Positions 1-7,343 of a stretch of 29,092 bases of DNA are shown piece by piece (the stretch's first letter is position 1; every line of letters starts with the position of its first letter). This DNA comes from Faucicola sp032089155. Lineage in GTDB: Bacteria; Pseudomonadota; Gammaproteobacteria; Pseudomonadales; Moraxellaceae. A program made the position numbers and the translations under genes. The DNA lies in contig DAMDEV010000012.1 of the NCBI GenBank assembly GCA_032089155.1, forward strand, positions 1 through 29,092. The letters are read 5' to 3'. The notes under the pieces were generated by a model that worked only from the letters and a program-made list of their open reading frames with translations, had not been told where the DNA came from and did not search any database.

Positions 1-63
1 GTGTATCGATGGATAAGGCTGGCTTGGTATAAACTGCATGACATGGCAGGTATTGAGGTCGGT

Positions 64-675
64 ATGTCTCAATATTCTGTGCCGCCCACAGCATCGCCGG
101 CAAAACCAAAAACCATGCGCTTGGCGTACCAATCAAACCTGCCAATTCCCAATACCTTCGGTAGTGATAGCCGTTTTAACTTAATGCCACGTGCTAGCAA
201 AAATGCAAGCAATAAAAAATGGTTTAAAGCAAAAAATCAACAACCGCGATTATCTTTACCTTCGATTTTGGGTATTGATGGCGCGTCAATTGAACGTATG
301 CCAACAGCTGCCGTGATGCTGCTTGATACCATCCATGACAAACTCATTCGTTATCAGGCGTGGCAACGCGACCAAAGCCAGTCAGCCAATCAAGCAGACC
401 ACCCGCGAACCCAATGGTTGACTGAAAATAAGTTTGTGGTCAATCGCTTGATTGAGCAGACGATTCCTGAAGCAGTACATCAGTATGACCAAATTGCCAA
501 ATATCATCCCAGTCAGCTCAATCAAAAAATTCAAGGTGAGATGACCGCAGGCGATATGCTCATTGAGGTATTGGCTCGGGTCAATCTGCAATTGGATGAA
601 TTGCTCAATGAGATGTTTCATGAAGTCAGCCAGCAATTTGCGTCAACTTATCGTTATGTCAAAAATCGCACGTAG
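64..675 (+). CDS. Hypothetical protein, unknown function
   Basis: I do not recognise this protein. From the ATG at 64 it is 203 residues. That start is chosen because GAGG (55-58) lies 5 nt upstream; the frame stays open to base 1 (GTG at 1, ATG at 43), so a start further left or outside the window cannot be excluded. The first 75 residues are rich in Pro, Ser, Asn and Lys and look disordered. The remainder looks helical, with a charged C-terminal third. There is no signal peptide, membrane segment or Cys/His motif. It converges on rluB and shares a bidirectional terminator with it. The C-terminal helices recall several unrelated helical families, and I do not assign one. Confidence 0.6.
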   Translation: MSQYSVPPTASPAKPKTMRLAYQSNLPIPNTFGSDSRFNLMPRASKNASNKKWFKAKNQQPRLSLPSILGIDGASIERMPTAAVMLLDTIHDKLIRYQAWQRDQSQSANQADHPRTQWLTENKFVVNRLIEQTIPEAVHQYDQIAKYHPSQLNQKIQGEMTAGDMLIEVLARVNLQLDELLNEMFHEVSQQFASTYRYVKNRT

Positions 676-708
676 TCGATGGTAGATTAACATTGTTATA
701 TTAAAATG

Positions 709-740
709 AAAAAAGCGTATCAAATGGATACGCTTTTTTT
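709..740. terminator. Bidirectional intrinsic terminator
   Basis: A 12-bp perfect stem is formed by A6-GCGTAT (709-720) and ATACGC-T6 (728-739) with a 7-nt loop, and there is a T run to 740. It lies between two convergent genes and can serve the hypothetical gene on the plus strand and rluB on the minus strand. Confidence 0.85.
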
Positions 741-771
741 ATAAGTTTCTTTTTTGTAAGTTTTATAGGGG

Positions 772-1635
772 TTAGCTACTTCTTTTTTCTTTATCGCGGC
801 GTAAGTGATGACCCCCGCGGCGCGCTTTCAGCGGTTTTTTCTCAAAGCGTTCTTGGCGGCGTTTGGCAATGCCGTAAAGCCCTGTGCCTTGGCGCGGGCG
901 AATGTTGACAAGTCCTGCTAAGGTGTCAATCTCACGGCGATCTAGCTCAAGATAACGACCGGTACGAAGCTCCCTTGGGAGACTGACAGAGCCGTAACGG
1001 ATACGCAGTAGTCGGCTTACTTTTAAGCCTTGCGATTCAAATAAGCGGCGTACTTCACGATTGCGACCTTCTTTGAGTTTGACTTGGTACCATTTATTGA
1101 TACCTTCACCGCCTTTTTCAACGATGTCATCAAACTGTGCCATGCCATCTTCTAGCATGACACCACGTTTGAGATTTAAGATAATCTCAGGGGTGACTTC
1201 GCCCATCACACGTACCGCATATTCGCGTTCTATTTCATTTGATGGGTGCATCAGACGGTGAGCCAGTTCACCATCATTGGTAAATAGCAATAAACCCGTT
1301 GAGTTGATGTCCAACCGACCCACCATTACCCAGCGGTCATGGTTCAGTGGTGGCAGGCGCTCAAACACCGTGGGACGACCTTCTGGGTCATGGGCTGAGC
1401 AAATTTCGCCTTCTGGCTTGTAATACATCAAGATACGGCGGCGTTTTTCGTTTTCTGCGGTATAGCGTAGCAAACGTCCATCAACTCGGATTTCATCGCC
1501 CTGTCCGACACGGTCACCAATGGTAGCGACAGTGCCGTTAACACTTACGCGGCCTTCGCGAATCACATCTTCCATTTGGCGGCGCGAACCTAAGCCTAGA
1601 CGGGCGAGGGCTTTTTGCAGTTTTTCGTCTTTCAT
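772..1635 (-). CDS. rluB: 23S rRNA pseudouridine synthase RluB
   Basis: This is a 287-aa RsuA/RluB-family enzyme; in E. coli RluB makes pseudouridine 2605 of 23S rRNA. An S4 RNA-binding domain covers about residues 3-60. The catalytic motif GRLD is at 106-109 with Asp109 as nucleophile, followed by the family's GLLLFTNDGELAHRLMHPS-type block, and GRNREVRRLFE lies near residue 195. The C-terminal 40 residues are a basic Arg/Lys-rich tail typical of RluB. AAAGGA lies 7 nt before the ATG at 1635. In many proteobacteria rluB directly follows scpA-scpB; here a plus-strand DUF805 gene separates them, so rluB must have its own promoter. Its leader contains three consecutive inverted repeats. Confidence 0.9.
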   Translation of the reverse strand: MKDEKLQKALARLGLGSRRQMEDVIREGRVSVNGTVATIGDRVGQGDEIRVDGRLLRYTAENEKRRRILMYYKPEGEICSAHDPEGRPTVFERLPPLNHDRWVMVGRLDINSTGLLLFTNDGELAHRLMHPSNEIEREYAVRVMGEVTPEIILNLKRGVMLEDGMAQFDDIVEKGGEGINKWYQVKLKEGRNREVRRLFESQGLKVSRLLRIRYGSVSLPRELRTGRYLELDRREIDTLAGLVNIRPRQGTGLYGIAKRRQERFEKKPLKARRGGHHLRRDKEKRSS

Positions 1636-1657
1636 TCAATAATCCTTTAATAGGTAG

Positions 1658-1718
1658 CAACATTTCACAATGTTGTGCTAGCATGAAACTTCATGCTTGT
1701 GCCTATTGTAGGACAAGC
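1658..1718. repeat. Three consecutive inverted repeats upstream of rluB
   Basis: Three adjacent inverted repeats are visible: CAACATT/AATGTTG (1658-1664 and 1669-1675), AGCATGAA/TTCATGCT (1680-1687 and 1690-1697) and GCTTGT/ACAAGC (1695-1700 and 1713-1718). On the minus strand they lie between candidate -10 boxes (TATACT at 1738-1733, TACAAT at 1710-1705) and the rluB start, so they may fold in the leader mRNA or bind a protein as DNA. Confidence 0.55.
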
Positions 1719-1807
1719 GATGGTTGAATGCTAGTATAAAGTCATGTGACTGGGGTTTACTGGAAATTTAATATAAATAATGTCACATTGTAAAAGTTAT
1801 TTTACGT

Positions 1808-1813
1808 TATAAT
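1808..1813 (+). promoter_or_regulatory. Candidate -10 box for DUF805 gene
   Basis: A perfect TATAAT hexamer lies 43 nt upstream of the DUF805 start codon. No good -35 is seen at 16-18 bp spacing (ACATTG is the best), so this is a weak prediction resting on the -10 alone. Confidence 0.35.
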
Positions 1814-1856
1814 TATCGACATAAGTGAATCAATACAACTATAAGGAATAATAACA

Positions 1857-2555
1857 ATGAAAGGGCAAATAGCCAATTTCTCGCCGCAACATGGTCAAGG
1901 TATCATCATGGCGGAGGACGGAAAAAATTACCCATTTACTAGCCAACAATGGCAACAAGCCACGGCACCGATGGCAGGACAACAAGTAGAATTTAGTGTC
2001 GATGCGCAGGGTTATGCGGTGGCAGTTGTCGGTATTGCCGCAGGCAATGCAATCAATCTAAATAAACCGATAGATAGCACGATTGCGCCCATCCCTCACG
2101 GCTATACAGACAACCCCACAACTGCCAACTATGGTCAGGTTACTCACGCAGCGGGCATGAATGCCGTCAATCCAGCATGGGCGATTGAAGAAAATTATGG
2201 CTTTTTTGATTGGGTTAAAAAAAGTCTCAGCAATTATGCCAATTTTAAAGGGCGTGCTAGACGTAAAGAATATTGGTATTTTTATTTGGCGTGGGGCATG
2301 TTGTATCTGGGTGGGGCAATCATCGATTATATGATTGGTACTGATGGCATTGTGGCGGGGCTTATTGCTTTGGCATTGGTGATTCCCAATATTGCAGTCG
2401 GTGTTCGCCGTTTACATGATGTTAATAAATCAGGTTGGTGGATGCTGATTGCTTTTATCCCCATCATTGGCGGGATTATGCTGCTGGTGTGGTATTGCAC
2501 AGATACCAAGCCGAATGTCAACCAGTGGGGCGCCCCTGCTCGCCGCTTGCCTTAA
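1857..2555 (+). CDS. DUF805 membrane protein with cold-shock-like N-terminal domain
   Basis: This 232-aa protein has two parts. Residues 1-65 resemble the small beta-barrel cold-shock-like module, beginning MKGQIANFSPQHGQGII, found in front of many Moraxellaceae DUF805 proteins. Residues 115-228 are a DUF805 domain with the hallmark F-GRARRKEYWYF stretch, three or four hydrophobic helices, and GVRRLHDVNKSGWW followed by a last helix. The molecular function of DUF805 is unknown; it is an inner-membrane protein. AAGGAA lies 8 nt before the ATG. The gene sits on the opposite strand between scpB and rluB, a place where those two genes are usually adjacent, which suggests insertion of this gene in an ancestor. 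It has its own terminator. Confidence 0.85.
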   Translation: MKGQIANFSPQHGQGIIMAEDGKNYPFTSQQWQQATAPMAGQQVEFSVDAQGYAVAVVGIAAGNAINLNKPIDSTIAPIPHGYTDNPTTANYGQVTHAAGMNAVNPAWAIEENYGFFDWVKKSLSNYANFKGRARRKEYWYFYLAWGMLYLGGAIIDYMIGTDGIVAGLIALALVIPNIAVGVRRLHDVNKSGWWMLIAFIPIIGGIMLLVWYCTDTKPNVNQWGAPARRLP

Positions 2556-2581
2556 TGCACTCTTGATGCAGGGTCTTTAAG

Positions 2582-2606
2582 AAGCTGCCCAGTCGGCAGC
2601 TTTTTT
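2582..2606 (+). terminator. Intrinsic terminator of DUF805 gene
   Basis: The 8-bp stem AAGCTGCC/GGCAGCTT (2582-2589 and 2595-2602) has a 5-nt loop and runs into six T (2601-2606). The T run overlaps the stop codon of scpB on the other strand. The same stem could also stop scpB transcription, although the minus-strand U tract is poor. Confidence 0.8.
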
Positions 2607-3150
2607 ATATCTCAAGCTGTTGCACATCAGCTAGCTTTGGCAAATCTTGCAAGCTTTTAAGCCCAAAGGCGGCTAAAAACGCTGGGGTGGTATGCAGTAG
2701 TGCAGGACGTCCCAGCGTATCGCGAAAGCCTTGCTCAATAATCCAGCCCTTATCAAATAGTTGCCGTAAAATATTGCTTGATACAGTCACGCCACGAATT
2801 TGCTCAATATCGCCACGCGTCACCGGTTGTTTGTAAGCAATCACACTTAACGTCTCTAATAGTGCTTGGCTTAAGGTTTCTTGACGCTGGGGAAAAACTT
2901 GCTGAATCAGCGGGCTAAAGTCATTGGCGATTTGCAATCGGTAGCCGCTCGCGGTATCCGCTAAGGTTAACGCGCCTTGTGATAAACGCTGCTGCAAGAC
3001 CGTGAGCGCCATGCTCAGTTGGTTTGGGTTAATTGACAGCCAGTGACATAGCTGTTTGGCAGTAATCGGGGTTTCTGAAGCATGTAAAATCGCTTCAATA
3101 GATTTGCTATGCTGCTGGGCAAGCTGATGTTGTTGGTTAAAATCGGTCAT
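2605..3150 (-). CDS. scpB: Segregation and condensation protein ScpB
   Basis: ScpB is a winged-helix kleisin partner that binds ScpA in the SMC-ScpAB (or MukB-alternative) condensin that compacts and segregates the chromosome. The 181-aa protein carries the family signature: LLETLSVIAYKQPVTRGDIEQIRGV in mid-protein, then SSNILRQL, GWI, RDTLGRPAL and a C-terminal TTPAFLAAFGL. The ATG at 3150 is preferred because it gives an ATGA overlap with the scpA stop, matching the scheme at the scpA start; an in-frame ATG at 3162 would add four residues and has no better ribosome site. The coupling implies fixed co-production with ScpA. Confidence 0.9.
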   Translation of the reverse strand: MTDFNQQHQLAQQHSKSIEAILHASETPITAKQLCHWLSINPNQLSMALTVLQQRLSQGALTLADTASGYRLQIANDFSPLIQQVFPQRQETLSQALLETLSVIAYKQPVTRGDIEQIRGVTVSSNILRQLFDKGWIIEQGFRDTLGRPALLHTTPAFLAAFGLKSLQDLPKLADVQQLEI

Positions 3151-3935
3151 GAGAATGCCCATATCAAGGTTAGTTCGCTTACATCGGAAGCGTTGTCATC
3201 GTCTTGTGCGACAAATTTTAGCATCCGCTGTTTGGCTAATTCCAAAATGGCGACAAAACTCACCACCACACCCAGTTTGCCTTGTGATTTATCTAATATG
3301 TCGTGGAAAGTGCCTTGACCCCGACTTGCCAACAGACGGCTAATACTTGCCATACGCTCTGCTAATGGCACGATATCGGCTTTGACATGGTGCATTTGGT
3401 AATCGGGTTTTAGCTGCATTTTGATTAAACTGTTGGCAAGCATGGTGGCAGGATAGGGTGCCATCTCTTTGGCTAATATATCAGGACTTGGCAAACTGGC
3501 ATATGCCAAAAATACATCGCGCTCCAGCCGCATTAACGCATCGATACGCTGACTGGCGTGTTTGATTTGGGCGTATTGTTCAAGTCTGTCAATCAGCTGC
3601 TTGGTGGGGTTTTTTTCATCCTCTGGCCGTTGCGGGCTTGGTAGTAACAATTCGCTTTTGATAGCAATTAAGGTACTTGCCATCAACAAATAATCGCCTG
3701 CCAACTCAAAATGATTGTCATCCAACTCATCAATATAAGTCAGGTACTGCTCGGTAATCGGCAAAATCGCTGTGGTGGTGATATCAAAGTTATTTTTTTT
3801 GACCAAGTACAGCAAAAAATCCAGCGGACCTTCAAACTGCTCTAGCCAAATGGCAAAGGCTTCGGGCGGAATATAAAGGTCTTCGGGCAGACTTTGAACA
3901 GGCGTCTCAAAAATTCGAATGGCTAAATTGGTCAT
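3147..3935 (-). CDS. scpA: Segregation and condensation protein ScpA
   Basis: ScpA is the kleisin subunit that bridges the SMC heads. The 262-aa product shows the N-terminal signature FEGPLDFLLYLVKKNNFDI (about residues 34-52), then I-PITEQYLTYI, LAGDYLLMASTLIAIKSELLLP and a helical middle; the C-terminal winged helix is near residues 205-255. The start ATG at 3935 overlaps TGA of the upstream methyltransferase if that gene is read in the frame I propose after the N gap (TGA 3934-3932). The stop overlaps the scpB start, so methyltransferase-scpA-scpB look like one translationally coupled unit downstream of trpS. Confidence 0.92.
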   Translation of the reverse strand: MTNLAIRIFETPVQSLPEDLYIPPEAFAIWLEQFEGPLDFLLYLVKKNNFDITTTAILPITEQYLTYIDELDDNHFELAGDYLLMASTLIAIKSELLLPSPQRPEDEKNPTKQLIDRLEQYAQIKHASQRIDALMRLERDVFLAYASLPSPDILAKEMAPYPATMLANSLIKMQLKPDYQMHHVKADIVPLAERMASISRLLASRGQGTFHDILDKSQGKLGVVVSFVAILELAKQRMLKFVAQDDDNASDVSELTLIWAFS

Positions 3936-4659
3936 TTGTGATGTTGTTTTTTTAGGTTTTGAATATGCTGATGGCGAGTTTTAAGCGTATTATCAAGACG
4001 ATTTTTAGCCAATAATTGGCAGATTTGCTGAACTTGTATGTCGCTGAGTTTTTGTTGGTCAAATGACAAAATATAATCTGTNNNNNNNNNNATAGGGTAG
4101 AACAAAGATAGTTGTTATCCTGTTCAAAGGCTGCCAAAAATCCTGCTACTTCATCGGCATGAGAAATCACATTATCGACAATTAGCATATCGCCAAAGGT
4201 CAACAATCGCTTAAAGTCAGCCACATAGTCGCCATAAAACCTACGCTCTGCATCCAAGAAAATCACATCAAAATGGGCGGTTGACTGACGTAAAAAATCC
4301 TTCGCATCGACTTGTTGTAGCGTGATATTGTGGTCAAACTGCAAGGTACGCAGGTGATTGCGAGCAGTTAGTAATCGCCACTCATCGATATCAATTGAGG
4401 TCAATGTGGCACTATCCGCGGTATTGGCGCGATTGATTTGGGCTAACGCATAGCCTAGCCATAGCGTAGAATAGCCCGTTGATGTGCCAATTTCTAACAT
4501 ATTTTTAGCCCGTTTGCTGATAACCAGACTGGCAAGAAACTCGGCTGAATCAGGCTCAAGGTGGCGATGTCGGTTGAGACGGTTGGGCTGCGCATCGTCA
4601 AAGGCTTTATCGATTTGATAAAGCCTATCGGTATAGGCTTTAAAGTGTGCAAATGACAT
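3932..4659 (-). CDS. O-methyltransferase, interrupted by assembly gap
   Basis: This is a class I SAM-dependent methyltransferase of the O-methyltransferase family 3 (caffeoyl-CoA OMT/YrrM-like) type; the substrate is unknown. The SAM-binding motif LEIGTSTGYSTLWL, the acidic TSIDIDEWRL and DVIFLDAERRFYGDY are visible. Start ATG at 4659 lies 10 nt after the trpS stop. Ten N (4082-4091) interrupt the gene just where the family's PIGxG-like C-terminal motif is expected. Read straight through, the frame stops at 3952 with an Asn/Lys/Ile-rich tail. One frame over, the tail begins TDYILSFDQQKLSDIQ and ends at TGA 3934-3932, overlapping scpA. I take the second as real, so the true gap length should be 2 modulo 3. 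Confidence 0.75.
4082..4091. other. Assembly gap of 10 N inside a coding region
   Basis: Ten consecutive N sit within the methyltransferase gene. The flanking frames fit each other only if the missing DNA is 2 modulo 3 long (8, 11, 14, 17 and so on), so the 10-base length looks like a placeholder. Confidence 0.9.
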
Positions 4660-4669
4660 GAGTGACTCG

Positions 4670-5761
4670 TTATTTTTTGAGTTTGGCAAGGGGTTTGATA
4701 CCGATGGCTTTTCGTACTTTTTCAAGGCGTTTTCGCGCATCTCGGCGGGCTTTTTCTGCGCCCATTTGTAGGATTTCTTCCAACTCTTTTGGATTTGCCA
4801 TCAATTCATTGTAACGAGCACGGAAAGGGGCAATTTCGCTGTTAATTTTTTCAAACAACACTTCTTTGGCATCGCCCCAACCGATCCCTTGTTCAAAACG
4901 TTGACGCAGTAGTTGTTGTTCTTCTGGGCTAGCGAATGCACGATAAATCTCAAAAATCGTGGATTCATCGGGGTTTTTGGGTTCTTCTGGCAACTGTGAA
5001 TTAGTGACAATACGCATGATGGCTTTTCGCAGCACTTTTTCACCGTCCACTTGCGACTGATTTGATGAAGGGTCGCCAAATAACGGAATGGTATTGCCAT
5101 AGCTTTTTGACATTTTACGACCATCAAGCCCCGTCAGTAGCGGCGTGTCATCATCTACCATGGCTTCGGGCAATACAAAAATCGGTTTTTCTGGGTCACA
5201 ATAGCGGAAGTTAAAAGTACCTGCTATATCACGTGCCATCTCGATATGCTGGATTTGGTCTTTACCCACAGGGACATGGGTGGCATTGAACATCAAAATG
5301 TCCGCGGCCATTAGCACAGGATAACTAAATAACCCCATCGAAATGCCATAATCAGGGTCAGTGTCTGGCGTATCACGGTTAGCATCTATGGCGGCTTTGT
5401 AGGCATGCGCACGGTTCATCAAGCCTTTAGCACAGTTACAGTTGAGTACCCAAGTTAGCTCTGGAATTTCGATAATATCCGACTGGCGGTAAAACACCAC
5501 GCGCTCAGGGTCGAGACCACACGCAAGCCACGTCGCGGCAATTGCCTTGGTCGATGCATGAATCGCCTCAGGGTCGTGGCATTTGATGAGTGCATGCAAA
5601 TCCGCCAAGAAAAAATAAGCGTCGCTTTCTCCCGTACTCGCGCCTTGTATCGCCGATTGTATGGCTGGGCGAATGGCACCGACATAGTTGCCAAGATGGG
5701 GAATACCACTGGTGGTAATACCGGTTAAAATGCGGCGCGGCGCGGCTGTTTTATCATTCAT
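4670..5761 (-). CDS. trpS: Tryptophan--tRNA ligase
   Basis: This class Ic aminoacyl-tRNA synthetase charges tRNA-Trp in the cytosol. The HIGH-type motif is PHLGN (residues 21-25, with TTSG just before it), and the KMSKS loop is exact at 216-220 within GLDGRKMSKSYGN. The Rossmann core, the MAADIL helix and VGKDQIQHIE are all present. From the ATG at 5761 it has 363 residues, slightly longer than the roughly 335 of E. coli TrpS. That start is chosen over an upstream in-frame TTG at 5785 because TTTGGA lies 9 nt before it. The C-terminal lysine-rich end reads into the 10-nt gap before the methyltransferase gene, so both are probably on one transcript. A candidate -10 (TATACT at 5825-5820) lies upstream. 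Confidence 0.95.
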   Translation of the reverse strand: MNDKTAAPRRILTGITTSGIPHLGNYVGAIRPAIQSAIQGASTGESDAYFFLADLHALIKCHDPEAIHASTKAIAATWLACGLDPERVVFYRQSDIIEIPELTWVLNCNCAKGLMNRAHAYKAAIDANRDTPDTDPDYGISMGLFSYPVLMAADILMFNATHVPVGKDQIQHIEMARDIAGTFNFRYCDPEKPIFVLPEAMVDDDTPLLTGLDGRKMSKSYGNTIPLFGDPSSNQSQVDGEKVLRKAIMRIVTNSQLPEEPKNPDESTIFEIYRAFASPEEQQLLRQRFEQGIGWGDAKEVLFEKINSEIAPFRARYNELMANPKELEEILQMGAEKARRDARKRLEKVRKAIGIKPLAKLKK

Positions 5762-5851
5762 ATTCAAAATTCCAAACAAAAGCAAAAAAAGTACAAAATA
5801 GGCAAAAAAATTGTCCGTTAGTATAGCGGTTTTTGACTACAAATTCATGCC

Positions 5852-5887
5852 AAAAATTGGCTGAGCCACATGACTCGCATGAGCCAA
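5852..5887 (-). terminator. Intrinsic terminator of the acyltransferase gene
   Basis: On the minus strand TTGGCT (5887-5882) pairs with AGCCAA (5862-5857), followed by TTTTT (5856-5852). A CATG/CATG pairing can extend the fold inside the loop. It lies directly after the stop at 5889, ahead of trpS. Confidence 0.6.
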
Positions 5888-5888
5888 A

Positions 5889-7001
5889 TTAGCGGTAATA
5901 GCGAATACCAGTAGGCTGAGTTTTATAGCGCCGATGAAACCACATGTATTGGGTCGGGTCGATACGGATATAATTTTCTAATAGCTGATTGATGCGTTTG
6001 GCATCCGCTAATTCATCTTCGGTTGGGTAGTTGTCAATGACAGGTGAAAAGATGATGTGATAATGCGGTTTGCGACCCTTTGGCATTTCATCCGGGGTTT
6101 CCCGATAAAAATGCAATATCATCACCGCAGGCGGATTGGCTTTATTGCCCAGTTTTGCCATGCGACGTGGTGCGGTCAAGGTGGCAGCTGGCACCCCAAA
6201 AAAGTCTGCCATCACGCCTTGTTTTAGCCCAAAATCTTGGTCGGGGGTGATCCATACCACATGGTTGTCTTTAAGATTTTTGGCAAAATGGCGCATATCA
6301 CGATGACTGATTTGGTCGCTATAAACCTTTGAGCGAGCGTTAAAAATAAACCAATCAAGCAGCGCATTGTTTTGCGGTCGATACACCACATCCAGCGGGG
6401 TAAACATGGTGGTCAGCCGTCCACCCAAATCGAGCAAAGTCGAATGGATACCGAGTAAAATCACCGCTTTACCTTGCGATTGGGCGTTTTTGACATGTTG
6501 AAGCCCTGATACAGTGACGCATCGGGTAAACACATCAGGTCGATACCAGGCACACAGACTTTCAAACACACCCACACCGGCATTGATAAAAATCTTCTCT
6601 GCCATCTCTAAACGCTGATCTTCGCTGAGCTCTGGAAACGCCAATGACAAATTGGTCAAAGTATCGGCTCGGCGGCTTTTAATCAGTCCAAATAACAATT
6701 TTCCCAAAAAATGACCGATTTTAAATTGATAGCGCAGCGGCAAATAAATTAATGGCAAAATCAGCGCGACCCCAAGCCAAATCCCCCAATATTGCGGCAA
6801 TAAAAACTGCCACTGAAAAGGCTTACGCGCTGTACGGTTATCTGATTGCAGTTTTTGCAACTCGCTCACCTTTGGCATGCCTTCAAGTGTTACGGTTGAC
6901 TGATGTAGCAGATTGGCATCGACATTAATGGCAGTATCAACCGGAGGCATTTTGGCGGTTGGGTCAAACATTTGAGGCTTATGATTTTGGGTTGGTTTCA
7001 T
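5889..7001 (-). CDS. Lipid A biosynthesis acyltransferase (LpxL/LpxM family)
   Basis: The family adds a secondary acyl chain to Kdo2-lipid A at the cytoplasmic face of the inner membrane. A hydrophobic segment (about residues 70-90) anchors the protein. The acyltransferase HX4D motif is HSTLLD at 186-191, and the family blocks VVYRPQNN, TPDQDFG and the C-terminal YMWFHRRYKTQP follow. From the ATG at 7001 the protein is 370 residues, long because of about 60 extra N-terminal residues, which look disordered. An in-frame TTG at 7043 is less likely. Whether it acts as LpxL or LpxM cannot be told from the sequence, so no symbol is given. It is followed by its own terminator. Confidence 0.88.
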   Translation of the reverse strand: MKPTQNHKPQMFDPTAKMPPVDTAINVDANLLHQSTVTLEGMPKVSELQKLQSDNRTARKPFQWQFLLPQYWGIWLGVALILPLIYLPLRYQFKIGHFLGKLLFGLIKSRRADTLTNLSLAFPELSEDQRLEMAEKIFINAGVGVFESLCAWYRPDVFTRCVTVSGLQHVKNAQSQGKAVILLGIHSTLLDLGGRLTTMFTPLDVVYRPQNNALLDWFIFNARSKVYSDQISHRDMRHFAKNLKDNHVVWITPDQDFGLKQGVMADFFGVPAATLTAPRRMAKLGNKANPPAVMILHFYRETPDEMPKGRKPHYHIIFSPVIDNYPTEDELADAKRINQLLENYIRIDPTQYMWFHRRYKTQPTGIRYYR

Positions 7002-7343
7002 AGGGTATGTTTCATAAAAAATACAAATATATAAAAAATGCAAAAAAATATAGGCTGAAATGTACAGGCTTTTAAGCTGATTGGGTCATTATAGCAAACA
7101 ACGACGCAGGCTAAAGCCAGTAAATTTGGTATATATTGGGTAACAGTGATACATTGAATGACGAATGACCATTAATCCATGTTACAATTTGCAAAATATT
7201 ACAAAAAAACAGCAAGGATTGTTTAACGTAATTACATGTTGATTTAGTTCAAGTTAATATAATTGCTTTTTAACACAGCTAATTTTTAATATAGTTGCCT
7301 TTATCTCTACCCTAGGATGATTTTCATATAAAAAGGAGTTGAC
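7002..7343. other. Divergent intergenic region, acyltransferase / cstA
   Basis: This AT-rich stretch of about 340 bp holds the promoters of two divergent genes. On the minus strand TATAAT (7093-7088) is preceded by TGC, making an extended -10 for the acyltransferase gene. On the plus strand TATAAT (7258-7263) is a candidate -10 for cstA without a convincing -35. AAGGAG (7333-7338) is the cstA ribosome site. No ORF or repeat of note was seen. Confidence 0.5.
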
